A DNA stretch of 64,000 bases from Clostridia bacterium (GTDB taxonomy: Bacteria > Bacillota > Clostridia > Oscillospirales > CAG-272): the NCBI GenBank assembly GCA_017502135.1, contig JAFVVP010000007.1, forward strand, positions 124,001 to 188,000. Direction: 5' to 3'. The position numbers and the translations under genes are program-made. Under the pieces are notes generated by a model. The model had not been told where the DNA came from, ran no database searches, and saw only the letters and a list, made by a program, of their open reading frames with translations. Positions 56,307 to 64,000 of the stretch are shown piece by piece (positions within the stretch are counted from its first letter, which is position 1; each line of letters begins with the position of its first letter).

Positions 56307-58898
56307 TTACAAAACAGTTAACCCCGTCTCGTCAAAGTCAACGGTGATCGTCGTTTCGGGTGCGGGATCGTCTCTGAGAATCTTACGCGCGATCTTTGTT
56401 TCGAGATTCGTCTGGATATACCGTTTGAGAGGGCGTGCGCCGTACACGGGATCATAGCCTGCATCGGCAATGTGCGCTTTCGCGGCGTCCGTTACCGCGA
56501 GGGTGAGGCGGCGGTCGGTGAGACGCTTTTCGAGATCGGCGAGAATGAGATCCACGATGTCGCGGATGTTTTCTTTCGTCAGTGGCTTATAGAATACGAT
56601 CTCATCCATACGGTTGAGGAATTCCGGGCGGAAACTGCGTTTTAAGAGATCGTGTACGTTCTCCCGTGCGGTATCGCTGATTTCCCCCGTTTCTGTGATG
56701 CCGTCGAGGATTCTGTCTGAGCCGAGATTGCTCGTCATGATGATGATGGTATTTTTGAAATCCACCGTGCGTCCCTGGCTGTCCGTGATCCGTCCGTCGT
56801 CAAGTACTTGGAGAAGGACGTTGAATACATCGGGATGTGCTTTTTCCACTTCGTCAAACAGTACTACCGCATACGGACGACGGCGAACCGCCTCGGTCAG
56901 TTGACCGCCCTCGTCGTATCCGACGTATCCGGGCGGCGCACCGATGAGACGGGACGTGGAGTATTTCTCCATATATTCGCTCATGTCGATGCGGATCATG
57001 CTGTGTTCGTCGTCAAACAAGGCCTCTGCCAAGGCTTTGGCAAGCTCCGTCTTACCCACGCCCGTCGGACCGAGGAACAAGAACGAGCCGATGGGGCGGC
57101 GGGGATCCTGAATACCGGCACGAGAGCGGAGAATCGCGTCGGTCACGCGTGCAACCGCTTCGTCCTGACCGATCACGCGGCGATGGAGGGTATCGTCAAG
57201 GTGGAGGAGTTTGTCGCGCTCGCCCTCCATCAGTTTTGAGAGAGGAATACCGGTCCAGCGCGAGATGATCCGCGCGATCTCCTCTTCCGTTACCGTGTCG
57301 CGAAGCAGTGATGCGGTCTCTTTTTCACACTCGCTGTTTTCTGCCTTTTCCAACTCTTTCTGAAGTTCAGGCAGTTTGCCGAATTTGAGTTCTGCGGCTT
57401 TGGCAAGATCATATTCGTTCTCAGCACGTTCGATGGCGGCGTTTGTCAGATCAATTTCCTCGCGCAGTTTTTGCACACGGGCGATCGAGTGCTTTTCGTT
57501 TTCCCAGTGGGCTTTCATTTCGGAGAACGTTTCGCGCATACCGGCGAGTTCTTCATGAATGCTTGCGAGCCGTTCGGCGGAAAGTTTATCCTTTTCTTTG
57601 GAGAGCGCCGCCTCCTCGATTTCAAGCTGCATGATTTTGCGGGAGATTTCGTCCATTTCCGTCGGCATCGAGTTCATTTCCGTTTTGATGAGCGCGCAAG
57701 CCTCGTCTACAAGGTCGATTGCTTTATCGGGGAGGAAACGGTCGGAGATATAGCGGGCGGAGAGCGTAGACGCTGTGATGAGCGCCTGATCGTGGATCTT
57801 GACGCCGTGGAAGACCTCGTATTTCTCCTTGAGCCCTCTCAAAATCGTGATCGTATCCGGCACGGTCGGCTCTTCTACGAGCACGGGCTGGAAACGGCGT
57901 TCCAGAGCCGCATCTTTTTCAATATATTTTCTGTATTCGTTCAGGGTTGTCGCACCGATGCAGTGGAGTTCTCCTCTGGCGAGCATCGGTTTTAAGAGAT
58001 TACCCGCATCCATCGCGCCGTCCGTTTTGCCGGCGCCTACGATCGTATGGAGCTCGTCAATAAACAGAATGATCTGCCCGTCGCTTTCCTTTACCTCGGT
58101 GAGAACGGCTTTGAGACGTTCTTCAAACTCGCCGCGGAATTTCGCACCCGCAATGAGGGCACCCATATCGAGAGAGAAGATCGTGCGGTTTTTCAGATTG
58201 TCGGGAACGTCTCCGCGCACGATACGCTGTGCCAATCCTTCCGCGATCGCCGTTTTGCCGACGCCCGGCTCACCGATGAGACAAGGGTTGTTTTTCGTCT
58301 TGCGCGAGAGAATGCGGATCACGTTTCTGATTTCGTCGTCTCTGCCGATGACGGGATCGAGTTTTTGCCTCCGTGCCATTTCCACGAGATCCGTGCCGTA
58401 TTTTTTGAGGGCGTCGTACGTGCTCTCGGGATTGTCGCCGGTTACGCGCTGCGTGCCGCGTACGTTTTTGAGTACGTCAAGAAATTTTTGGCGGGTGATT
58501 CCGTGCTTTTTGAATAGTTCCGTGAGCGGTCTGTCTGCCTTTTCAAGAAGTCCCAAAAACAGGTGCTCGACGGAAACGTATGCATCGTGCATCATTTCCG
58601 CTTCCCGTTCGGCTTTCGTCAGCGCATCGTTCAGTTCGCGGGAAAGATATACCTGTTCCGGATCGACACTGCCGCTTATTTTTGGCAGAGAACGTATGGA
58701 ACTGCTAACTTCTTCGTTTAGTTGTGCGGTTGAAATCTCCATCGAGCGGAGCATTTCCGGGATCAGTCCGTCCGATTGTGTCAGAAGGGCAGAGGTGAGG
58801 TGTAAAGCGGTCAATTGCTGGTTGCCGTACTCGACGGCAATATCCCGTGCACGCTGCACGGATTCGAGACTTTTTTGTGTCAGCTTGTTTAGATTCAT
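56307..58898 (-). CDS. clpB: ATP-dependent disaggregase ClpB
   Basis: 863 residues. N-domain, AAA1 with [13 protein letters not shown], a coiled-coil middle domain (about 400-530) and AAA2 with [14 protein letters not shown] and the pore-loop GYVGYDEGG. Dissolves heat-aggregated proteins with DnaK. The N-terminus [17 protein letters not shown] fits the family, yet no Shine-Dalgarno sequence is visible before ATG 58898. A perfect CIRCE operator about 150 bases upstream indicates HrcA control. Confidence 0.96.
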   Translation of the reverse strand: MNLNKLTQKSLESVQRARDIAVEYGNQQLTALHLTSALLTQSDGLIPEMLRSMEISTAQLNEEVSSSIRSLPKISGSVDPEQVYLSRELNDALTKAEREAEMMHDAYVSVEHLFLGLLEKADRPLTELFKKHGITRQKFLDVLKNVRGTQRVTGDNPESTYDALKKYGTDLVEMARRQKLDPVIGRDDEIRNVIRILSRKTKNNPCLIGEPGVGKTAIAEGLAQRIVRGDVPDNLKNRTIFSLDMGALIAGAKFRGEFEERLKAVLTEVKESDGQIILFIDELHTIVGAGKTDGAMDAGNLLKPMLARGELHCIGATTLNEYRKYIEKDAALERRFQPVLVEEPTVPDTITILRGLKEKYEVFHGVKIHDQALITASTLSARYISDRFLPDKAIDLVDEACALIKTEMNSMPTEMDEISRKIMQLEIEEAALSKEKDKLSAERLASIHEELAGMRETFSEMKAHWENEKHSIARVQKLREEIDLTNAAIERAENEYDLAKAAELKFGKLPELQKELEKAENSECEKETASLLRDTVTEEEIARIISRWTGIPLSKLMEGERDKLLHLDDTLHRRVIGQDEAVARVTDAILRSRAGIQDPRRPIGSFLFLGPTGVGKTELAKALAEALFDDEHSMIRIDMSEYMEKYSTSRLIGAPPGYVGYDEGGQLTEAVRRRPYAVVLFDEVEKAHPDVFNVLLQVLDDGRITDSQGRTVDFKNTIIIMTSNLGSDRILDGITETGEISDTARENVHDLLKRSFRPEFLNRMDEIVFYKPLTKENIRDIVDLILADLEKRLTDRRLTLAVTDAAKAHIADAGYDPVYGARPLKRYIQTNLETKIARKILRDDPAPETTITVDFDETGLTVL

Positions 58899-59044
58899 CG
58901 GGCGTAAACAGACGGCGCACGGTGTGTTTTTTGGGGAATGGGGCGCCGCTTCTCCTTATCATTCGTACTTTCCCCTGTACAAACAGTATCATACACGAGA
59001 AATGTGAACGTATATACGATGATATGTGATCAGTTTGTAAATGT

Positions 59045-59071
59045 TTAGCACTCCACTTTAGTGAGTGCTAA
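59045..59071 (-). promoter_or_regulatory. CIRCE operator (HrcA binding site) of clpB
   Basis: Perfect TTAGCACTC (59045-59053), a 9-base spacer and GAGTGCTAA (59063-59071), identical to the CIRCE consensus. It sits between the feoB stop and clpB. No convincing -35/-10 pair is visible in the 150-base leader. Confidence 0.95.
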
Positions 59072-59072
59072 A

Positions 59073-61136
59073 TTACAGAGTAAAACCGAATACAAAATTC
59101 ACGAGAATGCACGTGATTGCTCCGATGACGGTTGGAAGCAAAAAGGCAACCGCCGTCCATTTGAGACTGCCGCTTTCCTTTTTGATCGTCCAAAGTGTAG
59201 TGGAGCAAGGCCAGTGCATAAGACTGAACAGAACGACGGTGAGGGCAGTCACCCACGTCCATCCGTTAGCTTCGAGAAGTGTTTTGAGGGCGGACAGGGA
59301 CTCGTATCCCTTGATCGTTCCTTCTGCCATATATCCCATCATCATAATGGGGATGACCGTTTCATTGGCGGGGAATCCGAGAATGAACGCGAGAAGAATT
59401 ACGCCGTCCATGCCCATGATTTTTCCGAGCGGATTTAATAAATCGGTCAGATGTGCGAATAGGGAGGCATCCCCGACGTTTATGTTTGCCAAAAGCCATA
59501 TAACGATCCCCGCCGGGGCGGCAACGGCGACGGCGCGGCCGAGGACGAATATCGTTCGATCAAGAAGAGAGCGAACGAGAACGGAGAGGATCTGAGGGCG
59601 TCTGTACGGTGGCAGTTCAAGCGTAAAGGACGACGGTACGCCGCGAAGAAGAGTCTTGGATAAGAGAGAAGATACGAAAAGCGTAATCATGACGGAGAAA
59701 ATGATGATCGCCGCCAAAAAAGCCGCGCCCCAAAACGAGGACGCCGCCGTGTCAGCGGAAATAAAGAACATCGACGTCATGGCGATGAGTAGCGGAAAAC
59801 GTCCGTTGCACGGGACGAAGTTGTTCGTAAGGATCGCGATCAGCCGTTCTCTCGGTGAGTCAATAATGCGGCATCCGACAACACCCGCGGCGTTGCACCC
59901 AAAGCCCATACACATGGTAAGCGCCTGCTTGCCGCAGGTACTGCATTTGTGAAAACAGCGGTCAAGATTGTAGGCGATGCGCGGCAGATATCCCACGTCT
60001 TCGAGAAGCGTAAACAGCGGAAAGAAGATCGCCATAGGCGGCAGCATAACGGAGACGACCCAATAAAGAACGCGGTACATACCGAATACGAGCATCTCCG
60101 TGAAAAATTGCGGTACGCCGAGCCTTTGGAGAAAGCGGCATATCGGCATCTCAAAAGAGGAGAATAAGTTTGAGAGAAACGACGATGGGTAATTCGCACC
60201 GACGATGGTGATCCAGAAAATGAGAAGGAGCAAGAGAAGCATCACGGGGTACGCAAAAATGCGGCCTGTCAGAACGCGGTCGATTTTCTCACGGCGCATA
60301 TCCGTGGCTTTTTCGACGAACACTACCTCTTTGGCAATGAATTCTGCCGTCTTGACGAGAGCTTTCGCGATTTCGTCTGAAAGTTCGGCGGCTGTACGAG
60401 CGATTTGGAGCGCCGCTACGGCATCAGCCGCTCCCGAGGGGACAGAGTCCCCGCCTGCCTCTGGCGTGCCGTCCAGAAGGCGCAGAGCCTCGAAACGGGT
60501 TCCCACGCCGCCTTCCCGGAGTGTGGTTATCGCTTTCTCGATTTCGTCGTCGTATTGAACGGTATATGCACTCTCGGACGGATTGTCGGTGGCGCGCGTA
60601 ATCTCTTCTTTTAGACGTTCGATATCCTTTTTTGATCGCGCTGTAATGGCGATTACCGGAATCCCGAGATGTTTTTTTAATTTTCCTATGTCAATTTTGA
60701 TATGCCTTTTTTTCGCTTCGTCTATAAGGTTTACGCAGAGAAGCACTTTTGGGGTTACTTCGAGTATTTGGAGAACAAGATTCAGATTCCGTTCAAGACA
60801 GGCAGCATCTGAGACGACGACGGTCAGGTGTGGGGTTTCATTCACGAGGAAATCCTTGGCCGCATCCTCCTCTTTCGAATGTGTGAGGAGGGAGTACGTC
60901 CCCGGCAGGTCCACTACCGAATACGTGCGTTCATCGTACGTATATCTGCCAAACGCCGTGCCCACCGTTTTTCCCGACCAGTTGCCCGTGTGTTGGTGCA
61001 TACCGGTCAAGGCGTTGAAAACGGTACTTTTTCCTACGTTTGGATTGCCTGCAAGGGCAACGACACAGTCGTGTTTGTCGGTGTAATTTGCTCCACGGCC
61101 GATTTCGGCGGTGAGAGAGGTTCTTGTCAGTCCCAT
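59073..61136 (-). CDS. feoB: Ferrous iron transporter FeoB
   Basis: 687 residues. Cytoplasmic GTPase domain (ALAGNPNVGKSTVFNALTG, VDLPGTYSLLTHSKEE, NLIDEAKKR) and a helical spacer; then the membrane domain with about nine helices and the Gate motifs, including FGCNAAGVVGCRIIDSPRER and a short C-terminal Gate with FPANETVIPIMMMGYM. Imports Fe2+. Follows feoA by 6 bases. Confidence 0.96.
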   Translation of the reverse strand: MGLTRTSLTAEIGRGANYTDKHDCVVALAGNPNVGKSTVFNALTGMHQHTGNWSGKTVGTAFGRYTYDERTYSVVDLPGTYSLLTHSKEEDAAKDFLVNETPHLTVVVSDAACLERNLNLVLQILEVTPKVLLCVNLIDEAKKRHIKIDIGKLKKHLGIPVIAITARSKKDIERLKEEITRATDNPSESAYTVQYDDEIEKAITTLREGGVGTRFEALRLLDGTPEAGGDSVPSGAADAVAALQIARTAAELSDEIAKALVKTAEFIAKEVVFVEKATDMRREKIDRVLTGRIFAYPVMLLLLLLIFWITIVGANYPSSFLSNLFSSFEMPICRFLQRLGVPQFFTEMLVFGMYRVLYWVVSVMLPPMAIFFPLFTLLEDVGYLPRIAYNLDRCFHKCSTCGKQALTMCMGFGCNAAGVVGCRIIDSPRERLIAILTNNFVPCNGRFPLLIAMTSMFFISADTAASSFWGAAFLAAIIIFSVMITLFVSSLLSKTLLRGVPSSFTLELPPYRRPQILSVLVRSLLDRTIFVLGRAVAVAAPAGIVIWLLANINVGDASLFAHLTDLLNPLGKIMGMDGVILLAFILGFPANETVIPIMMMGYMAEGTIKGYESLSALKTLLEANGWTWVTALTVVLFSLMHWPCSTTLWTIKKESGSLKWTAVAFLLPTVIGAITCILVNFVFGFTL

Positions 61137-61142
61137 GGCAGA

Positions 61143-61382
61143 TTACCGCGTTATGTGTACGGCTTCGGCATCGTCGTTTCTCAGAGCAATCACGGCGCCA
61201 CGGATCTCGTATGCCCGCGGATCACCGAGAGGGCTTACACCGACGCATCTGACGGATGTGCCGGGAATCAGACCGATGTCCTGCAGTCGGCGGCGCATAG
61301 CACCGCCCAGCGTGATATCCGACACGGTACCGCACTCACCGGGAGACAGCGCGCACATAGGTGTATAAGATAAAGAAATCAT
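61143..61382 (-). CDS. feoA: FeoA-domain protein
   Basis: A 79-residue SH3-like protein: SPGECGTVSDITLGGAMRRR, LQDIGLIPGTSVRCVGVSPL, AYEIRGAVIALRNDDAEAV. Partner of FeoB in ferrous iron uptake. ATG 61382 has GGAGGA 8 bases upstream; longer frames to 61547 overlap the divergent regulator gene and lack support. Confidence 0.92.
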   Translation of the reverse strand: MISLSYTPMCALSPGECGTVSDITLGGAMRRRLQDIGLIPGTSVRCVGVSPLGDPRAYEIRGAVIALRNDDAEAVHITR

Positions 61383-61527
61383 ATAGATTTTCCTCCGTGC
61401 ATATTTTGGTGTAGGGAAACAATCTTTCCATTCACTACTATATGTCGGAGGTTGACGAATCGTGCCTGATGAAAGAGGGGAGAGCGAAGCATTTCGCACG
61501 CTTAACGGATACCGAGAAGCGGAGAAA

Positions 61528-61902
61528 ATGAAAATCACGCCGTCCATGGAAGATTATCTCGAAATGATCATGCGGCTTTCGGCGGACGGGGAGGCTGTAC
61601 GTGTCTGTAATCTTGCAAGAAAACTGCACGTTACGCCGTCGTCTGCTACAAAAATGATCACTCAGCTTTGTGAGAAAGGATGCGTTTATGCAGAGCGGTA
61701 CGGAGACGTTACGCTCACGGAATACGGGCGGAATATGGGCACGTTTCTGATGCGGCGGCACGAGACGATCCATGCGTTTTTCTGTATGCTCAACGGGAGT
61801 AGATGTGAACTGAGTCAAACGGAGAAGGTGGAGCATTTTATCGAGCCGCATACGCTCGCTTCCATGGAAAGGGCTATCGAGTTGTACAAAGAAAAAGGAT
61901 AA
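61528..61902 (+). CDS. DtxR/MntR-family metal-dependent regulator
   Basis: 124 residues. N-terminal winged helix ITPSMEDYLEMIMRLSADGE then NLARKLHVTPSSATKMITQL, and a dimerisation segment with metal ligands (RRHETIHAFF, EKVEHFIEPHT). No C-terminal SH3/FeoA domain. Divergent from feoAB, which it probably represses in response to Fe or Mn (inference). ATG 61528 gives the family N-terminus; a GTG at 61462 would add 22 atypical residues. No iron-box consensus was seen in the intergenic region. Confidence 0.88.
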   Translation: MKITPSMEDYLEMIMRLSADGEAVRVCNLARKLHVTPSSATKMITQLCEKGCVYAERYGDVTLTEYGRNMGTFLMRRHETIHAFFCMLNGSRCELSQTEKVEHFIEPHTLASMERAIELYKEKG

Positions 61903-61923
61903 GCCGCCCGATAAGGGCGGCTT
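61901..61923 (-). terminator. Hairpin between the DtxR-type gene and rpiB
   Basis: Perfect 9-bp stem AAGCCGCCC / GGGCGGCTT with loop GATAA, starting in the stop codon of the regulator gene. Without a clear T-run its terminator function is uncertain. Confidence 0.5.
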
Positions 61924-61928
61924 ACGTA

Positions 61929-62387
61929 TTATCCTCTTTTTTCTACTTCCATGATGCGTGCTACGCGTTCGGCGTGGCGCCCTCCCTCGAAAGCGTGATC
62001 GAGGAAAGCGTCCACGATGTCGAGTGCCGGTCCTTCGCCGACCACGCGTGCACCTATGCACAAAACGTTCGCGTCGTTGTGGCAGCGGGTCATCTTGGCG
62101 GAATACGGTTCCGAGCAGCAAGCGGCGCGGATTCCGTGAATCTTGTTGGCGATAAGACTCATGCCGATGCCCGTTCCGCATACGAGGATCGCGAGGTCCG
62201 CTTTACCTGCGACTACGGCGCGGCAGGCGGGTTCCCCGTGATCGGGATACTCACATCTGGCAGTTGAGTCAGTGCCGAAATCAAGTACATCGTATCCTTT
62301 ATCGCGTACATGTGCAAGGATTGCATCTTTCAGAATATATCCGCCGTGATCACAGGCGAAAGCAATCGTTTTCTTCGTTTGTTCCAT
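61929..62387 (-). CDS. rpiB: Ribose-5-phosphate isomerase B
   Basis: 152 residues. Interconverts ribose-5-P and ribulose-5-P. IAFACDHGGYILKDAI, EYPDHGEPACRAV, the catalytic Cys loop CGTGIGMSLIANKI and RCHNDANVLCIGARV. It may be an allose- or galactose-6-phosphate isomerase paralogue, but sequence and context (tsaE-tsaB-rpiB) favour RpiB. Confidence 0.94.
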   Translation of the reverse strand: MEQTKKTIAFACDHGGYILKDAILAHVRDKGYDVLDFGTDSTARCEYPDHGEPACRAVVAGKADLAILVCGTGIGMSLIANKIHGIRAACCSEPYSAKMTRCHNDANVLCIGARVVGEGPALDIVDAFLDHAFEGGRHAERVARIMEVEKRG

Positions 62388-62415
62388 GTTTTATTCCTAC
62401 CGTTTCTCGTGAATT

Positions 62416-63132
62416 TTATAAAGCACCGCTTACCGAAAGTTTTTCTTCCCGCGCGCGTTCGGCCTCTGTTTTTCTTAGATATATGGGTGTTACAGTGGAT
62501 GCCGTGAATACGGATTTGTCCCCGGCCTTCGTGTAAATGTCGTACGCGGCTTCGGCAACGGAAAAGGCAGAGGGCATCCGCTGTGCGACGGGTGTTGACG
62601 AAAGGCGCGGATGCGTGAGAATGCCGTACAGGTCATCGTATCCGTCACCGGTCAAATAAACAGGCATATCGTACGGCGCAAGATATTCGTCCATTTCGGA
62701 GGTTAAAACGATGTCGTCGTCGGTGAGCCGTTTGATCTGTTCGCCGTCCGAAGAGAAGAGCGCCGAGTAAAACTGTGATCGGCGTGCACCGATGACGGGG
62801 CACAGGATACCCTCGAATCCTCTTAGGTTATATGCCATAGCGGTGAGCGAGGAGACACCCACAGAGGGCTTTTCTGAGCCGAACGCGAGTCCTTGGAGTG
62901 TGGCGGCACCGATGCGGATTCCTGTAAAAGAGCCGGGCCCTACCGCTGTGGCGAAAAGATTAACGTCGGAAAGACTATATCCCGTGGCGGTGAGCATTTG
63001 CTCAACAAGCGGCAGAAGCGTTGTGCTGTGAGTATTGCCGGACGAAAGGGAAGAGAGCGCCAGCATTTCTCCATCCCGCCAGAGAGCGGCAGAAGCGGTT
63101 TTTGCAGTGCTTTCCAGTGCCAGTATCAGCAT
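62416..63132 (-). CDS. tsaB: tRNA t6A synthesis protein TsaB
   Basis: 238 residues of the ASKHA fold. ILALESTAKTASAALW, SGNTHSTTLLPLVEQML and AVGPGSFTGIRIGAATLQGL. It assists TsaD and TsaE in making threonylcarbamoyladenosine at A37 of ANN-reading tRNAs. Overlaps the tsaE end by 7 bases. tsaD is not in this window. Confidence 0.95.
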   Translation of the reverse strand: MLILALESTAKTASAALWRDGEMLALSSLSSGNTHSTTLLPLVEQMLTATGYSLSDVNLFATAVGPGSFTGIRIGAATLQGLAFGSEKPSVGVSSLTAMAYNLRGFEGILCPVIGARRSQFYSALFSSDGEQIKRLTDDDIVLTSEMDEYLAPYDMPVYLTGDGYDDLYGILTHPRLSSTPVAQRMPSAFSVAEAAYDIYTKAGDKSVFTASTVTPIYLRKTEAERAREEKLSVSGAL

Positions 63133-63602
63133 GGTGAACTCCTTTCGGGGGATAATGCTATATTGTCGGGCAAGTTCATAACGATCTTTCTCGCGGTCTC
63201 GCCGGTTTTTGTAATGGTTACGGACAAAAGGTTGTCCGGTATCCGATCACCGAGATGCTCGCTCCATTCCGCAATGCAGATGCCCGAGGCGAGGTATTCG
63301 TCAAATCCGATGGAGTCAAGGGAGTCGGCGTCCTCCATACGGTAGAGATCAAAGTGAAAGAGAGGGAAGTCACCGCGGCGGTATTCGTTGACAACGGTGT
63401 AGGTGGGGCTTTTTACGCGGCTCAGGGGCGATAAAACAGAGGCAAACCCACGGACGAATGCCGTTTTTCCTGCGCCGAGATCGCCGTATAACGCGACGAA
63501 GCAGGGCGTCTTCGGCATGGCTTTGACGATCGCTTCGGCGAGTGATGCACCGAGGTTTTCCGTTGTTTCGACAGCATCGGACAGAAATGTGAATTCTTTC
63601 AT
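63126..63602 (-). CDS. tsaE: tRNA t6A synthesis ATPase TsaE
   Basis: 158 residues. P-loop LYGDLGAGKTAFVRGF, RVKSPTYTVVNEY, LFHFDLYRMED and CIAEWSEHLGD. ATPase partner of TsaB/TsaD. First gene of tsaE-tsaB-rpiB. Confidence 0.96.
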   Translation of the reverse strand: MKEFTFLSDAVETTENLGASLAEAIVKAMPKTPCFVALYGDLGAGKTAFVRGFASVLSPLSRVKSPTYTVVNEYRRGDFPLFHFDLYRMEDADSLDSIGFDEYLASGICIAEWSEHLGDRIPDNLLSVTITKTGETARKIVMNLPDNIALSPERSSPC

Positions 63603-63638
63603 TTTATCCCCTCCTTTTACCGAATTTCATACGCGTAT

Positions 63639-63668
63639 ATTATAGCACAGATGGTGTTATCTCTGCAA
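63639..63668 (-). promoter_or_regulatory. Promoter of tsaE-tsaB-rpiB
   Basis: On the minus strand TTGCAG (63663-63668), an 18-base spacer and TATAAT (63639-63644). Confidence 0.78.
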
Positions 63669-63697
63669 TACGGAAGAGAAAAATATTTGAAAAACTC

Positions 63698-63726
63698 TTG
63701 CAATATAGTTGCCCATGGTGTATAAT
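63698..63726 (+). promoter_or_regulatory. Promoter of tRNA-Arg
   Basis: TTGCAA (63698-63703), a 17-base spacer and TATAAT (63721-63726). Confidence 0.8.
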
Positions 63727-63738
63727 ATTATAGTCAAT

Positions 63739-63815
63739 CCGCCCTTAGCTCAGCTGGATAGAGTATCAGATTCCGATTCTGAGGGTCGTAGGTTCGAATC
63801 CTGTAGGGCGGGCCA
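63739..63815 (+). tRNA. tRNA-Arg (CCG)
   Basis: Acceptor CCGCCCT / AGGGCGG, anticodon stem TCAGA / TCTGA with loop TTCCGAT giving CCG, T-loop GGTTCGAATCC, encoded CCA. Confidence 0.95.
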
Positions 63816-63818
63816 AAA

Positions 63819-63847
63819 AGCCACTTGCGTGAGCAAGTGGCTTTTTT
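63819..63847 (+). terminator. Terminator of tRNA-Arg
   Basis: Perfect 9-bp stem GCCACTTGC / GCAAGTGGC with loop GTGA, then T6. Confidence 0.88.
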
Positions 63848-63876
63848 ATGAGAAAAGGAAATAGGACGGTAAAACT

Positions 63877-64000
63877 ATGACGAAGTTATATCTTATACGC
63901 CACGGCGAAAGTGAGGCAAACCGCGCGAGGCTGTTTGCAGGCAATTTCGATATTGATCTGACTGAACTTGGCTACGCACAGGCGGAGCATATCCCCGAAT
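63877..64000 (+). CDS. Histidine phosphatase family protein, N-terminus (cut by window edge)
   Basis: The first 41 codons run off the right edge. LYLIRHGESEANRA is the RHG active-site motif of phosphoglycerate-mutase-like phosphatases, and the start of the LTELGYAQAE segment follows. The substrate cannot be told from this fragment; Clostridia have several such enzymes. AGGACGG lies upstream of the ATG. Confidence 0.88.
   Translation, partial: MTKLYLIRHGESEANRARLFAGNFDIDLTELGYAQAEHIPE

Noticed and set aside
61383..61527. Iron box between feoA and the DtxR-type gene
   Set aside because: No sequence close to the TTAGGTTAGGCTAACCTAA-type palindrome was found; regulation remains inferred from position only.

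Overview
The window looks like chromosomal DNA from an endospore-forming, low-to-mid GC member of the Clostridia, probably an uncultured gut lineage of the Oscillospirales/Christensenellales type. The main evidence is a 26-codon spoVM gene; the Bacillota housekeeping order yicC-remA-gmk-rpoZ-priA-def-fmt-rsmB-rlmN-prpC-prkC-rsgA-thiN-spoVM; the gdpP-rplI-dnaB operon; a BY-kinase/PHP-phosphatase capsule module; an archaeal-type IMP cyclohydrolase (PurO); a ZTP riboswitch; and a perfect CIRCE operator before clpB. Base composition is roughly half GC by eye, apart from one AT-rich xre gene. Promoters are SigA-like, with many close matches to TTGACA-N17/18-TATAAT. No CRISPR array, complete insertion sequence or prophage was seen.

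Layout. Positions 1-5.7 kb (+) are the end of a surface polysaccharide locus: a cut-off CDS, a signal-peptidase-like protein, a Wzz-type co-polymerase, a BY-kinase, a PHP phosphatase and a membrane NDP-sugar dehydratase. Positions 5.9-10.1 kb (-) hold purC and a ZTP-riboswitch operon (formate channel, purO, fhs) that joins formate, one-carbon and purine metabolism. Next come tRNA-Leu, an exported Ig-like/SLH-like protein (10.5-12 kb, -) and gdpP-rplI-dnaB (12.2-16.1 kb, -). From 16.4 to 22.2 kb (+) lie murD, a transposase-derived ORF, an SGNH hydrolase, a ThrE-type exporter and two carbohydrate-related proteins. At 22.2-24.8 kb (-) a TetM-like translational GTPase is fused to a Rae1/YacP-type NYN nuclease; this is the most unusual gene in the window. 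An AT-rich xre gene and tRNA-Ser follow.

Positions 26-30 kb carry a small helical protein and a marR-fakB-fakA fatty-acid kinase operon whose promoter overlaps a perfect palindrome. Positions 30-43.3 kb (-) are one long housekeeping operon, from yicC at the promoter end to spoVM at the terminator end. Positions 43.3-45.5 kb (-) hold a membrane protein, a J-domain protein and a DUF5685-like protein. A tRNA Gly-Arg-His operon, mini-RNase III and a zinc-ribbon protein follow on +. Obg and an aminotransferase (-) are divergent from pfkA (+). A two-gene SUF (sufC-sufB) and topB lie at 51-54.9 kb (+), and serS, clpB with CIRCE, and feoAB on the - strand. A DtxR-type regulator is divergent from feoAB. 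The window closes with tsaE-tsaB-rpiB (-), tRNA-Arg and the start of a histidine phosphatase.

Much of the content concerns translation and its control: three translation-associated GTPases (RsgA, Obg, the TetM-like fusion), tRNA t6A synthesis (TsaB/TsaE), rRNA methylation and processing (RlmN, RsmB, MrnC), initiator formyl-Met handling (Fmt, Def) and bL9. It sits beside Ser/Thr kinase signalling (PrkC/PrpC), c-di-AMP turnover (GdpP) and stress control (ClpB). All functional calls come from reading the sequence; no database search was run.
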